Below are positions 1 to 13,100 of a DNA stretch of 64,000 nt, one piece after another (position 1 is the stretch's first letter; each line of letters opens with the position of its first letter). The stretch covers positions 917,466 through 981,465 of the forward strand of contig CM029372.1 in NCBI GenBank assembly GCA_017165825.1, given 5' to 3'. This DNA is from Hepsetus odoe (lineage: Eukaryota > Chordata > Actinopteri > Characiformes > Hepsetidae). The notes beneath the pieces are model-generated. The model searched no databases, was not told where the DNA came from, and saw only the letters and a program-made list of their open reading frames with translations. A program made the position numbers and the translations under genes.

Positions 1-694
1 CAAGTATATTAATGATTGAATGTTCTAAACATTGCTGTAAGAATTTAGCTACAGGAGCATTTGAGTTTCAGTACTGATGCATGATTTGTTCTCACAAATT
101 CCACTTCAGTTCATTCTAAAGGTCTCAATTCATTCTAAACTTTAGTTCCAGTGTCCCTTTGGCCAATACCTTGGTGACCATATTTTGCACAGTGTGTTTT
201 CATACATGGAAATACCTCCCCCTCCAGTTTGGTTGAAGTACTGCAGAGAGAGATAGAAACCTGCTAAGGTTGTGCATGAGATTGTTAAAATGTTTACAAA
301 TGTCAGAGAATGTGAGCAAGCTCAAAATCATTTCAAACAAAAGAACATTTGCATGTTTCAGTTTGCATGCTGTACATGAAAGAAGATAAAAAAGAGAGTA
401 GATGGACATTTTACTTACAGTTGACCTGATTCTTTATTTTTTCGATGTGCATTTCCGCTTGTAATGCTGCCTTGAAAAAATAAGTGTTAGAGTGTGTGAG
501 CAGAGTGTGTGTCTATGCAGGCTAGTGAATTCTGTATGATGACAGTTATGAATGAATCATTGTAACGTGAGCGCTCATGTAGTGTTGCCCCTTGTGCTGA
601 GTATACATTAGCCCTTTCCCCAGTGTAGTTTTTGCTTTATTTAAAGTGCTTCAGAGGTGTAATGGCAATATATATACTCATCTACATATCTATT

Positions 695-1090
695 AACTAT
701 TTATTTCAATTGCACATCCGCACTTTACTCAAAACGCTGTTCTGTTACACTTTGTTACTCTGCTACACTGTCACACTGCCCAACAACCTGGGCTGCTTTG
801 TTCCACAACACTGCAGCCCCCTAACGATGAAGGTACTGTCTGTGATGAATGTACTGTTTGTGATTAATATTACGTCTGTTGTGCTTTCTGTTGTCTGCAC
901 TTGTTGCCTTGTCATGTCTTATGTTGTGTCTTGTGTCTTATGTTGTCTTATGTCTTATGTTGTGTCTGATGTCCTATGTGCAGCACCAGGGTCCTGGAGG
1001 AACATTATTTCGTTTCACTTTGTTCTGTGTATATGGCTGAAATGACAATAAAATCCTACTTGACTTGACTTGATTTGACTTGACTTGATA
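695..1090 (+). mobile_element. non-autonomous repeat with (CTTGA)n tail, copy 1
   Basis: The segment from about 983 (caccagggtcctggaggaac) through atggctgaaatgacaataaa to an acttgacttgactt tail recurs in inverted orientation at 1594-1735. The AATAAA plus pentamer tail looks like the 3' end of a retroelement common in fish. The 5' limit is uncertain. Confidence 0.6.
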
Positions 1091-1593
1091 TAATGGGGTT
1101 CAGGTTCTAATCCCAGCCTCTGCTACTGCTACCTGCTATTGCTGCAGCTAAGCCCTTCTTTTTTCTTTTTTTTTTTTTGGGGGGGGGGGGTGCACATCTC
1201 ATTCATGCTTAATTAAGGCAGCAGTGCATCATCTGACTTATTATGGATATTACATCAGCTGTCACTTTCCAAGATGGAGCGCTGCTCTGCCCTGTTGCTA
1301 TTTCTTCACTTACATTCATCCTTTCTTATTTTTACAAGACAAGGAACCATGCTTATCAGGCTATACTGTTTAATTTAATCATCCTTTTCAATTCAATTTA
1401 TTGATTGTGTTTCCTCAGCTCATCTTTGTGAAGCTCTTACAGTGAGAACAAAAGCCTTTTAAACACTCAGGAAAGCCTCTGAAACTCCTGTTTCTTTATT
1501 TTTTTAAAAGAAAGTTACAGTGACTGATGGAATAGTTCCTAAAGCTACGTGGATATACCTCTGTTTTGCTTGAAGATATAAACCTGCTGATAT

Positions 1594-1735
1594 TTCAAGT
1601 CAAGTCAAGTCAAGTAGGATTTTATTGTCATTTCAGCCATATACACAGTACACAGTGAAACGAAATAACGTTCCTCCAGGACCCTGGTGCTACACACAAG
1701 ACAAGACACAAGACAACATAAGACACAACACGGGG
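1594..1735 (-). mobile_element. non-autonomous repeat with (CTTGA)n tail, copy 2 (inverted)
   Basis: Begins caagtcaagtcaagtaggat and reads the reverse complement of 983-1090 with few differences. The pair, about 500 bp apart and tails facing, could fold into a stem of about 100 bp in RNA. Confidence 0.65.
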
Positions 1736-1831
1736 CATCAAGAGTAACAAGTTTGATATTTTTGAGAAAACCCCAAAATAAAACATGTTTTGGAACTTTT
1801 TTCTGAAGCAAGAAGAACCTAGCCACTAGAG

Positions 1832-2735
1832 AGGCACAAGCAAGTGTATTTCTTTGTGCTGGTCCAAAGGCACTGTAAATAGGGAGTGTTATGTCAGGAA
1901 GAACATCCGGTGTAAAACTTTTGCATAATCAGTATGTGGACAATGCAACTAATGTCCTTAGTGGATTGGTTCAGTTTAGGGTTAACAACAACCACCACCA
2001 GTACTGTTAGCCAACAAGGTGTGGGTGGAAATTGGGCTGCTGTTTGCCAAAGGAAAAAAAGAAAAGGAGAAAGGCATGTTCGGAGGCAAGAGCAGAGAAG
2101 GAAGTATAGGATAGTGGAAGTGAGGCTGAGAACTTTGAATATTGGTAGCATGATTGGTTAAGGGAGAGCACTAGCTGATATGATGAAGAGAAGGATGGTT
2201 GATATTTTGTGTTTGTAAGAGACTAGATGGAAGGGTAGTAAGGCTGGTTGTACTGAAGAAGTGGGATAGTCAGAGGGATGAAGAAAGTAGACAAGAAGAG
2301 TACAAGGAGATGAGGTGCAGGGCAAAGAAAGAGGTCACAAAGGCCAAAGACCAGGCTTAAGGGGACTTTTAAGAAATTGGAGGAAGAAAAGGACCAATAC
2401 CTGTTGGCTATACAGAGGTACAGAGCTGGGAAATATGAACAGCAGGTTAGGACAATAAAGAATAGCAATGGAAACATGCTTATAAGTGAGCAGATTGAAG
2501 GAATATTTTGGGGAGCTAATGACTGTGGAAAATGAGAGAGAGAAGGTTGGATGATGTAAGGATAGTGAACCTAAAAGTGCAATGTATTAGCAAGATGAAA
2601 GTAAGGGCAACTATGAAAAGGATGAAGAATGGAAAGAGGAGGTGCTTAGGAGAGATGGCAGTCCGCTTTGGATGGTCCACTTTGGCGACCGTTAAACAAG
2701 AGCAGCTAAAAAAAGAAAAAGATGTAGAAAAAAAA
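1832..2735 (+). mobile_element. RTE-like LINE, internally deleted copy
   Basis: 1832-2230 matches the 5' part of the 19838-22290 LINE (ctttgtgctggtcc, aaaacttttgc, then LNIGSMIG in the endonuclease N terminus). 2255-2735 matches later parts, including the 3' end (ccactttggcgaccgttaaacaagagcagct plus A-rich tail). The endonuclease/RT core is missing and frames are broken. Confidence 0.75.
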
Positions 2736-2822
2736 AACTGGGCCTATTACAATTTTTACAATTTACAATACAATAATCACACAACACATTACTCTTGATC
2801 TTTTTTCATTAAATTAATAAAG

Positions 2823-3141
2823 ACACAGTGTTGAAGTGGGTAGTCTCCTCTCAGTGAGAAGGTCCTGGGTTCAGTTCTCAGATGGAGCGGTCCAGGTCCT
2901 TTCTTTGTGAAGCTTGCATGTTCTCTCCATGTCTGTGTGTGTTTCTTCCAGGAGCTCCAGTTTCCTAACAAGACCTGCACATCAGGTGGATTGGAGATGC
3001 TCAGTTGTTCCCTAGGTGTGAGTGTGTTTGTTTGTGTCTGGCCTGTGATGGACTGGTGACCTGTCCAGGGTCTTTTGTCTTGTGAGAGCTGGGATGGGCT
3101 TATACTCACTAATCATTAATGAAAATGAGTGAGTGAGTGAA
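2823..3141 (+). mobile_element. tRNA-related SINE copy (SINE-C)
   Basis: Contains tctcagtgagaaggtcctgggttcagttctc (B-box-like) and gatggactggtgacctgtcc, then a gagtgagtgagtga tail. This arrangement is typical of a widespread teleost SINE. The copy is divergent. Confidence 0.6.
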
Positions 3142-3896
3142 TAAAGACATGAGAAGAAATGATTAAACCCGATACAGAGCAATGATGAGCAATCTTTTTT
3201 TTTGTTGCTTAGCTTAGCTTAGGTTCTGTCTGTTATAAGAACTATTAACTAATGATAGCTAATCAGCCAATTTTACCACTTTAGATACTGTTAATTTAAA
3301 ACAACTTGTCTTTAATGCAAATATTTGACTGAGATAATATGGAGGGCAAAAGAGTGAGTATTGATATGTCATGTGGTGTGTGTGTGATAATAAACCTTTG
3401 AGGAGAGTGACCACAAATTATTAGCATACATTGTTCTTTCCAGTCCAGGGGGAGATTGGTTTCATGCATTAGTTTCTTATGGCATGTGGTTATAAGCAGC
3501 TTAACTGGATTTATTTAACTGAAATGTGATCTCATTGAAATGCCAAAAGAGTATATTAGATAGAAAGTGAAAGTCCTAAAGTTGATGTGTTGAAACCAAG
3601 AAAAATTTGCAAGCGTGAGGATCTGAGTGACTTTGAATAGAGGCAGTATTGATGGGTGGAAGGGTGTAGTTGGTATGTAGTGGTAATAACCTAGTAAAAA
3701 TAGTCCAAGGTGGCACCCGGTGACTATTGGAAGAAGCAAGCCGGCTGAAGCTGTTTGATGCTCTGGGCAATGTGCTGCTGGGAAACCTTAGGTCCTGGCG
3801 TTTATGTGAATGTTACTTTGATGTGAAATGGTTACCTTATCATTGTTACAGACCAAATCACACCAGCTCATGGTACAGTACAGTCTTGCTATTTTT

Positions 3897-3957
3897 GATG
3901 GTCTCTCTCTCGCTCTCTCTCGCTCTCTCTCTCGCTCTATCCCACTCTCTCTCTCTA

Positions 3958-3998
<41 letters not shown>

Positions 3999-3999
3999 A
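3897..3999. repeat. (CT)n microsatellite upstream of pde3a exon 2
   Basis: About 100 bp of interrupted CT repeats. Together with the preceding 60 bp (3838-3897) it is duplicated at 6502-6590. Confidence 0.9.
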
Positions 4000-4085
4000 G
4001 CTGTTCCTTGCTATTTTGTTGCTGTATGGAGTGTTTTGAGTTCCTGTGTATGTGACAGACTGCGTCCCTCTTTTTTTCTTCTCAG

Positions 4086-4136
4086 ATGCTCCCACAACAA
4101 GAATGGGACCACAAGAGAAGTGCCCGCGGATCACAG
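4086..4136 (+). CDS. pde3a: pde3a coding exon 2
   Basis: A 51-bp exon, 17 codons, phase 0 on both sides. The acceptor is a T-rich tract ending in ctcag and the donor is gtcagt. It encodes MLPQQEWDHKRSARGSQ, recognisable as the EWDHKRGPRGSQ segment of human PDE3A just after the N-terminal membrane region. The initial ATG is internal to the protein and is not the start codon. The (CT)n block at 3900-3999 lies about 90 bp upstream. Confidence 0.88.
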
Positions 4137-7100
4137 GTCAGTTTATTTGGATATATTTAATTCTTTTCAAATACTGTGATTTTTTAAACAGTCTATGAGC
4201 CTAATAAGCCACGTTTTTTTAAAACATATTAAACACATTCTCTTTCCATGTTGTGTAGTAAATTAAGGCTGAGCACAGTGTAATGACCATAAATCACCAG
4301 AGAAATGCTGGGCAGTCAGCAAGGAATTAAAAGTAAGAATCTAAATGCAGGCCAGAGCTTAATGTAGTCTGTGGCACTTTTGAGTTAATCTGAACCTGAG
4401 AAAGCAGCTATTTATCATGGTGCGCTTCAATTGTTTTGTCACAGTTAATGGAGCCATCTAGGGCACACAGGATATAGTAACCTTGTGAACAACTGTTGAT
4501 AGCAGGCACAATAGGAGTCTATGTTGGGTGTTTGTATGGGAATGTGTGAAAATGTTTGAAAAAAAAAAAAGAATTATGACATATTTTTGTATCTGAAATA
4601 TGTGGTGTTAGTGTGGACATTAAAGAGTACTGTATACATAAAACTACTGCTGAACCCCAAGGTTTCACGTCAGTCCATTTGAAATGTGACAATCAAATTT
4701 TGAGGCAAATGTGTATTTTCAAAATAATTGCTGTACAATATTTTTTAGATAAAGGTATTATACACTGCCTGGAAGGAAGGAAAAAAAATGAACCATGATT
4801 GGAGATCAATTAACTGTTCAGTAAAATCTAATTGTAAACCAACTAAGCAATAAAGTGACAACCTTTGTCATTGCGAGGTCACAGCATAGCACACAGTGAA
4901 CCACAACAAAATTGGACCTCTGCATTTAACCCACTCAAACACTGTGCAGCAGGGGGCAGCTATTGAAAGCGCCCAGGGCAACCTACTGGTAAGGGGTTTG
5001 AACTCACAATTTTCCAATCCTGTGGCCAAGTCCCTAACCACTAGGCCACTGCTGCCCCTATTCTAAGAAAAGGAACTCAATGTTTAAAAATGAAAATAAA
5101 AGCTTTCATGATGTGAAAAGAACTAAAGGTACTGGGAATAAACAGCTGTGGAGCCCTACAAAAATCAACCTTTAATGAGGCTATTCAGAAAAGAAGCTTA
5201 AGCTTTCTAGAGAACATAAAGATTGGACTCTGGAGCAGTGGAGCAGGACCCTTCTCCCAGTATGATGGGTGAATTAGGGTAAGAAGAGAGGCTGATGAAG
5301 TGATGCACCCATCACATCTAATTCCAACAGAAAGCCATATTATTTAAACATGTATAATTAACTTTTATTTCATGTTGTTAATCTTTTATAGATTACAATA
5401 AAATTGTTTTAGCCAACATTTAAACCAGATGCCTGCGATCAAAACCTTAACTGCCAGCACATTTTCTAAGTGAAAATGGGTTTGTAAGGGCATACATTCC
5501 CTAGAGGGCTGAATGGTAATGTATGCAGGGCCTTCATGCATGATCAAACTGCTAACCAATGCCTGCTTTCATCCTCATGAGAAGAGTGAAATGGAATGGT
5601 GTTCTTTTCCTCGTCTTCACTGGTCACTTTGTTAAAAATTTGTCAATATGCATATGTAATTGCGTCTCTCAAAAGAGCAAAATTTGTCTGATGAATGCAG
5701 TTTGGGCAGTTTTTCCTCAAAGTGTGCAAAATACAAGTTGGTTTCAAGTCAGTTCAAAATTTAGCACCTACAGTGTGATTTATAAAAAATTTGCTTAAGA
5801 AAGTTTTAAACTGACCCTGTCCAAGAAAAGATACTCTAAAACCAGCAGCATTGTGTGAATACAGACATCCATTTGTTTACAGCTGATGGGAGAGAGAATG
5901 GGCAGTACATGGAGTCAGGATGTAGGCATGCGTAGGATGAAGATGTGGTGCTTTATTAAATAAAACACAAAACAAACTAACCAAGATAAACAAACTGATA
6001 AACAGACAGAGCAGAGAGCAGTAGTACTACTGTTAATATATGAACCAACACAAATTAAGAGAAAGTAAGCGTACTTAAAGAAACAGCCAATAAGACACAC
6101 CTGACACAAGAAGGATGTTAGGATAGACAAGCATGTGTGTATGGGCTGGATTAGGGCAGAGCAAGCCTCCAAACAAAAGCACAGAGAGCCAAAACTGAGC
6201 TGGAAGGCATGACAGGTAAGCTGACCAATCAGAACACATGGGCTATTAAAATGTTGCTGTTTTTTTATGTAACAAAATATTGTGAACCAGAGCTTTTTCA
6301 TGAAGGGGTTGTTATTAATAAGCAATTGAATAGATTTATAAGGTTTCACACTCTTGTTATTGTATAAGCTCAATGACAAATGTCACTAATGAAATATAAG
6401 AGAGAATCTGATTGGTGGTGATTGCTGGAGTCATAACATAAGATAATTAAACATTATTACATAAGATAAGGATTTACCTTTATTCTTTTTCTCACCTACC
6501 TTAACATTGTTACAGACCAAATCACACCAGCTCATGGTACAGTACAGTCTTGCTATTTTTGAAGGTTTCTCTCTCTCTCTCTCTCTCTGTCATACACACA
6601 CACACACATCAAATTGCAGCAGCCTTATTAATTTTAGCAAAATTGTTAGGTTAAAACCTGCGATGGGCTGGCGACCCGACCAGGGTGCGTCCCCTGTCCT
6701 CGCCCTGTGTGCCCTGGGTTGGACACCAGCACCCCCCGCGACCCCGTTTGGGGAAAAGCGGCAGAAAATGGATGGAAGGATGGATGTTGGGTTAAAACCA
6801 GATCAAACCTTATCAATGCAGACACAGTACATTTGTAAATAAAAGTTGTACTTGTCAACAGCATGTAGCAATAAAAATGAGGAACTGCCATCAGGCCAGG
6901 GACCACTTAACAATTTATCAATGATTATTAATAGTATCAATGGTGAGTGTTGTGGGGAAAATTGGTTGTTGGCAGGGGTAATATTCAATTACTAAGCATG
7001 CACTTTTAAAAGACCTTTATTTGTTTAATTGTGTACTAATTATCTATCAGGTTAGCTTGATTAGCTAGCAATACATTCAGGAAATGAAATATTTAGGGAT

Positions 7101-10100
7101 CCACTTATCTATGGGCAACAGCAAACTGTAACGGTGGCGGGGTACCGGAGGGACGTCAGCTCGGAACCAGGAGTTAGGAACATACTTTTATTAGTCACAC
7201 TTACAAAAACAAGGAACGGGGACTGCAGTTCTAAACAAGAAACCCTAGAACCGAGGAACTGCAGTCTAACCCTAGATACTAAGTAGCATATACCAAGTTA
7301 CATATACCAAGTTACATATACCAAGTTACATATACCGAACCCACCCATTACGCATAGGCTTAACCTACCTAATGAGCCGCGCTCTGTTCTGACTCATCGG
7401 GGCTTAAATAGTCAGCCCCAATGATGCACACCTGCCTGCAGGGGCTCAGGTGTGCTCAGTCAGAACAGAGCGCCCTCTAGCGTACCCACAACACCTCCTG
7501 TGACAAACACCTTATACGTGATAGAGAGCGCCCTCTAGCGTGCCCAAAACACAACACATGTGACAGAGAGCGCCCTCTAGCGTGCCCAAAACACCCCACA
7601 TGTGACACAAACTGTGTACATATGGATTTAGGCTTGAGTTTTCACCATGCAAAAATGTAGCAATTTTGTTTGGCTGTATTTTAATAACATGTTCAAATTT
7701 ATCTGCATTATACATACTATACATACTATATACATACATTATACGTTTTTTCTGCACATGCTACATTATGGAGTCAGATTTGCCTTTTACATAAGCTTAG
7801 TGAATTGCCCCATGAAATTTATTATTAGCCTGTTTTGCTTTCACATTACTGTGTGTCCCTTTTTGTGGTGGTCCAGGCCGTACAGGTCAATGCTAGCTTG
7901 CATCAAACCCTCAAATGCAACAGTACCCATTCCATCTTCAATTAAGGTAATTTAAATAATCTAGATGCACACGTAGGTGTCTACAGAGAGTGTCATATAC
8001 TCACAACTTAAAGCTGTTTAGCTCTTGAAAGAATTCATTTCTTTCAGGTAAGAGGTGAATGAGGCTGTCACAGAGTGATAAAGGCAAAAGTGTGGTGATG
8101 GATTATGTTTTTTGATTCTGGCAGTGAAGGAGAGTATTTAGAATAAAGCAAATTCACTTAATAGGAGTTTATTTCTGAATTGGTTTATCTTTATCATTTA
8201 ATCAAACATTCTTGTCCTAAAAGCAGATGCTCCTTTGTTTATGTAATAACCTAGATTACAAATGGATGACTGTGCTCCTTCATACTAAATTCATTTAATT
8301 TAGGAAATTAAAAATTTAAATTGTTCATTTGTACACTTGTTCTCTTTTTTACATGTTCTACTTGTTCATAGCAACAGCTCACATTTACCTTTAGTGTTTC
8401 ATAAGAGTGGCATCTTATATTTCAGATTTTTGGTATGCATGGTATGCATTACAGTGCATTACAGTGCTCTCCAGAATTATCATCACCTTTTAAAATCAGT
8501 AAAAATGGTTTGAAAAAATGCCTTTTGTTGTGTGCACAAGCACTAGGAACAAAGAGAAGGAAAACACAGCAGGGTAGGTTTTAACTAACACAGAGACAGG
8601 AGAAGTTACCAGGATTAAGACATAACAGCGGAATGCTGGACTGGAGCTGGATCACTGGAGTTCTACAAGGGGTGACTAGAAACCAAACATTTAACAAGGG
8701 AGCTTAGCCTTAACGGAAACAGACACAGAGGAGATTAGCTAAGCGTTGTAACACTCCATTTATTCCTTCCTGCTACTGACATTCCGTTTAGGAGATAATT
8801 ACAGCCGGAGGGCTGAGACTGCTGAGACCAAGATGAACTTATTTGGTTCAGATGGTATCAAGTGTCTCCTCCTTGAACCGCCACCTTATCGTGGTGGAGG
8901 GGTTTGCGTGTCCCAATGATCCTGGGAGCTATGTTGTCGGGGGCTTTATGCCCCTGGTAGGGGCACCCAAGGCAAACAGGTCCTAGGTGAGGGAAGAGAC
9001 AAAGAGCGGTTCAGAGGACCTCTTATGATGAATAAAAACTGAAGAAGATGTTCTCCGTCGCCCGGACGTGGGTCACCGGGGCCTCCCTCTGGAGCCAGGC
9101 CTGGAGGTGGGGCCCGCTGACGAGCGCCTGGTGGTCGGGCCTTCACCCATGGGGCCCGGCCGGGCTCAGCCCGAAGAGGCAACGTGGGTCCCCCTTCCCA
9201 TGGGCTCACCACCTGTGGGAGGGGCCAAAGAGGTCGGGCGCGTTGTGAGCTGGGCGGTGGCCGAAAACGGGGGCCTTGGCGATCCTCAGCTGCAGAAGCT
9301 GGCTCTAGGGACGTGGAACGTCACCTCTCTGGTGGGGAAGGAGCCTGAGCTAGTGCGCGAGGTTGAGCAGTTCCAGCTAGATATAGTTGGACTCACCTTG
9401 ACGCACAGCTTGGACTCTGGAACCAGTATCCTTGAGAGGGGCTGGACTCTTTTCCACTCTGAAGTTGCCACCGGTGAGAGGCGCCGAGCAGGTGTGGGCA
9501 TACTTATTGCCCCACGGCTTGGGGCCAGTACATTGGGGTTTACCCCGGTAGATGAGAGGGTGGCGGCCCTCCGCCTTCGGGTCGGGGGACGGGTCCTTAG
9601 TGTTGTCTGCGCTTATGCGCCAAACAGCATTCTGGACTACCCACCCTTTCTGGGGTCTCTGGAGGGGGTGCTAGAGAGCGTCCCTCCTGGTGACTCCATC
9701 GTTCTGCTGGGGGACTTCAATGCTCACGTGGGTAATGACAGTGGGGCGTAATTGGGAGGAATGGCCCCCCCGATCTGAACCAGAGCGGTGTTTTGTTATT
9801 GGACTTTTGTGCTCGTCACGGATTGTCCATAACGAACACCATGTTCAGGCATAAGGATGTCCACATGTGCACCTGGCACCAGGACACCCTAGGCCGCAGT
9901 TCAATGATCGACTTTGTGGTCGTGTCATCGGACTTGTGGCCCCATGTCTTGGACACTTGGGTAAAGAGAGGGGCGGAGCTGTCAACCGACCATCACCTGG
10001 TGGTGAGTTGGCTTCGTTGGTGGGGGAGGATGCCGGTCAGACCTGGTAGGCCCAAACGCATCGTGAGGGTCTGCTGGGAACGTCTGGCAGAGTCCCCTGT

Positions 10101-13100
10101 CAGGACAAGCTTCAACTCCCACCTCCGTCAAAGCTTTAACCACGTCCCGGGGGAGGTGGGGGACATTGAGTCTGAATGGACTATGTTCCGCGCCTCCATT
10201 GTCAAGGCGGCTGACTGGAGCTGTGGGCGGGAGGTGGTCGGTGCCTGTCGCGGTGGCAACCCTAGAACCCGTTGGTGGACACCAGCGGTGAGGGATGGCA
10301 TCAAGCTGAAGAAGGAGTCCTACCGGGCCTTTTTGGCCAGTGGGGCTCCGGAGGCAGCTGATAGGTACCGACAGGCCAAGCGGAATGCGGCTCTGGTGGT
10401 TGCTGAGGCAAAAACTCGGGCATGGGAGGAGTTTGGAGAGGCCATGGAGAAGGACTTCCAGACGGCTTCGAGGAAATTCTGGTCCACCATCCGGCGTCTC
10501 AGGAGGGGAAAGCAGTGCACGGTCAACACAGTGTATAGAGGGGATGGTACACTGCTGACCTCGACTCGGGACGTTGTGGGTCGGTGGGGGGAGTACTTCG
10601 AAGACCTCCTTAATTTCACCAACATGCCTTCCGAGGAGGAAGCAGAGCCTTGAGGTGGACATAGAGGTGGACTCTTCCATCTCTGGGGTCGAGGTTGCCA
10701 AGGTGGTCAAAAAGCTCCTTGGTGGCAGGGCTCCGGGAGTGGATGAGATCTGCCCAGAGTTCCTCAAGGCTCTGTATGTTGTAGGACTGTCATGGCTGAC
10801 ACGCCTCTGCAACATCGCATGGACATCGGAGACGGTGCCTCTGGATTGGCAAACTGGGGTGGTGGTCCCCCTCTTTAAAAAAGGGGACCAGAGGGTGTGT
10901 TCCAATTATCGAGGGATCACACTTCTCAGCCTCCCGGGGAAAGTCTATTCAGGGGTCCTGGAAAGGAGGGTCCGTCGGATAGTTGAACCTCAGATCCAGG
11001 AGGAGCAATGTGGTTTTCGTCCAGGTCGCGGAACAGTGGACCAGCTCTACACCCTTAGCAGGGTCCTGGAGGGTGCATGGGAGTTTGCCCAACCAGTTTA
11101 CATATGCTTTGTGGACTTGGAGAAGGCATTCGACTGTGTCCCTCGGGGGCTCCTGTGGGGGGTACTCTGGGAGTATGGGGTATCGGATTCCCTGTTAAGG
11201 GCTGTCCAGTCCCTGTACAACCAGTGTCAGAGCTTGGTCCGCATTGCCGGCAGTAAGTCGGACCTGTTCCCGGTGAGGGTTGGACTCCCCCAGGGCTGCC
11301 CTTTGTCACTGATCCTGTTCATAACTTTTATGGACAGGATTTCTAGGCGCAGCCAGGGCGTTGAGGGGGTCCGGTTTGGTGGGCTCAGGATTGGGTCACT
11401 GCTTTTTGCAGATGACGTTGTCCTGTTGGCCTCATCATGCCGTGACTTTCAGCACTCGGGATCGGTTCGCAGCCGAGTGTGAAGCGGCTGGGATGAGCAT
11501 CAGCACCTCTAAATCTGAGGCCATGGTCCTCAGTCGGAAAAGGGTGGAATGCCCTCTCAGGATTGGGAGTAAGACCTTGCCCCAAGTGGAAGAGTTTAAG
11601 TGTCTCGGAATCTTGTTCACGAGTGAGGGTAAAATGGAGCGGGAGATCGACAGGCGGATCGGGGCAGCTTCTGCAGTGATGCGGGCTCTGCATCGGTCCG
11701 TCATGGTGAAGAAGGAGCTGAGCCAGAAGGCAAAGCTCTCAATTTACCAGTCGATCTACGTTCCCACCCTCACCTATGGTCACGAGCTGTGGGTAGTGAC
11801 CGAAAGAACGAGATCGCAAATACAAGCGGCCGAAATGAGTTTCCTCCGCAGGGTGTCTGGACTCTCCCTTAGAGATAGGGTGAGAAGCTCAGCCATCCGG
11901 GAGGGGCTCAAAGTAGAGCCGCTGCTCCTCCGCATTGAGAGGAGTCAGATGAGGTGGCTCGGGCATCTGATTAGGATGCCCCCTGGACGCCTCCCTGGTG
12001 AGGTGTTCCGGGCACGTCCCACCGGAAAGAGACCCCGGGGAAGACCCAGGACACGCTGGAGAGACTATGTCTCTCGGCTGGCCTGGGAACGCCTTGGGAT
12101 CCGCCCGGAGGAGCTGGAAGAAGTGGCCGGAGAGAGGGAAGTCTGGGCATCCCTGCTGGAGCTGCTGCCCCCGCGACCCAACCTCGGATAAGCGGAAGAA
12201 AATAGATGGATGGATGGTATCAAGTGTATGTGGTGGCAACCAGGTGAGGAGTACAATGACAACTGTGTTTTGTCTACAGTCAAGTGTGGTGTTGGGAGTG
12301 TCATCGTTTAGGTCTGCATGTGTGCTGCCGGTACTGGGGAGCCACAGTTCATGGAGGGAACCATGAATGCCTGTGGCATACAGTACTGTGCAAATGTTTT
12401 AGACAGGTGTGGAAAAAATTTCAAAAATGGAAGTATTAATCATTTATTTCCATCAATCAACAAAATGCAGTGAATGAACAAAAGAGAAATTTAAATCAAA
12501 TCAATATTTGGTGTGACCACCCTTTGCCTTCTAGGTACACTTGCACACAGTTTTTGAAAAAACTCAGCTAGTAGGTTGTTCCAAACATCTTGGAGAACTA
12601 ACCACAGATCGTCTGTGGATTTAGGCTTCCTCGCATCATTCTGTCTCTTCATGTAATCCCAGACACACTCAAAGATGATGAGATCAGCTCTGTGGGGGCC
12701 ATAAGAATTGATGCTGGTTTGAAGGCAAAAGGTGGTAACCCAAATATTGATTTGATTTAGATTTTTCTTTTGTTCGCTCACTTTGCATTTTGTAAACTGA
12801 TAAAATTAAACAATCTTTATTTAAATTTCTGAAAGTATTGTTTACAGCATTTTTTCCACACCTGCCTAAAACCTTTGCATAGTACTGTACTGAAGCAGAG
12901 CATGATCCCCTCCCTTTGGAACCTGGGCCGCAGGCCAGTATCCCAACATGGTAACAACCCCAAACACATCTCAAATACGATCATTGCCTTGCTAAAGAAA
13001 CTGAGGGTAAAGGTGCATGACAGGCCAAGCATGTCTCCAGACCTAAAGCCTATTGAGCATCTGTGGGGCATCCTCAAACAGAAGGTGGAGGAGCACAAGG

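Larger units (their letters stand above)
1..4085 (+). other. pde3a intron 1 (3' part)
   Basis: Intronic DNA upstream of exon 2. It holds an inverted pair of CTTGA-tailed repeats, an internally deleted RTE-like LINE copy, a SINE and a CT microsatellite. Positions 1-690, 1091-1590 and 3150-3830 show no recognisable gene or repeat apart from homopolymer runs (T and G at 1160-1190). Confidence 0.7.
8866..12212 (+). mobile_element. non-LTR retrotransposon (LINE), near full length, with target duplication
   Basis: A GC-rich 3.35-kb insertion between two copies of gatggtatcaagtgt (8851-8865 and 12213-12227). It encodes, in three to four frames, an AP-like endonuclease (LGTWNVTSLVGKE, LLGDFNAHVGN, MIDFVVVS, STDHHLVVSW), a reverse transcriptase (SNYRGITLL, CGFRPGRGTVDQL, VGLPQGCPLS, LLFADDVVLLAS) and a C-terminal region (RPRGRPRTRWRDYVSRLAWE). 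It ends in an atggatggatgg tail. Single-ORF organisation and length fit a short RTE-like LINE; the clade is not certain. Frameshifts near 9749, 10640 and 11455 disable it. Confidence 0.92.

Noticed and set aside
3727..4179. 150-codon open frame overlapping pde3a exon 2
   Set aside because: It is open mainly because of the CT microsatellite (Ser/Leu repeats) and is in a different frame from the exon 2 product.
5915..6379. 154-codon minus-strand open frame
   Set aside because: No recognisable domain, low-complexity hydrophobic content and no splice or promoter context; AT-rich chance ORF. The region has a faint LTR look (ttattaaataaaac ... catgaca) but no matching target duplication was found.
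7876..7946. Exon-like segment (acceptor ggtccag, donor gtaatt) in pde3a intron 2
   Set aside because: Exons 2 and 3 join directly in frame to give the known PDE3A sequence, so no exon is expected, and the translation resembles nothing.
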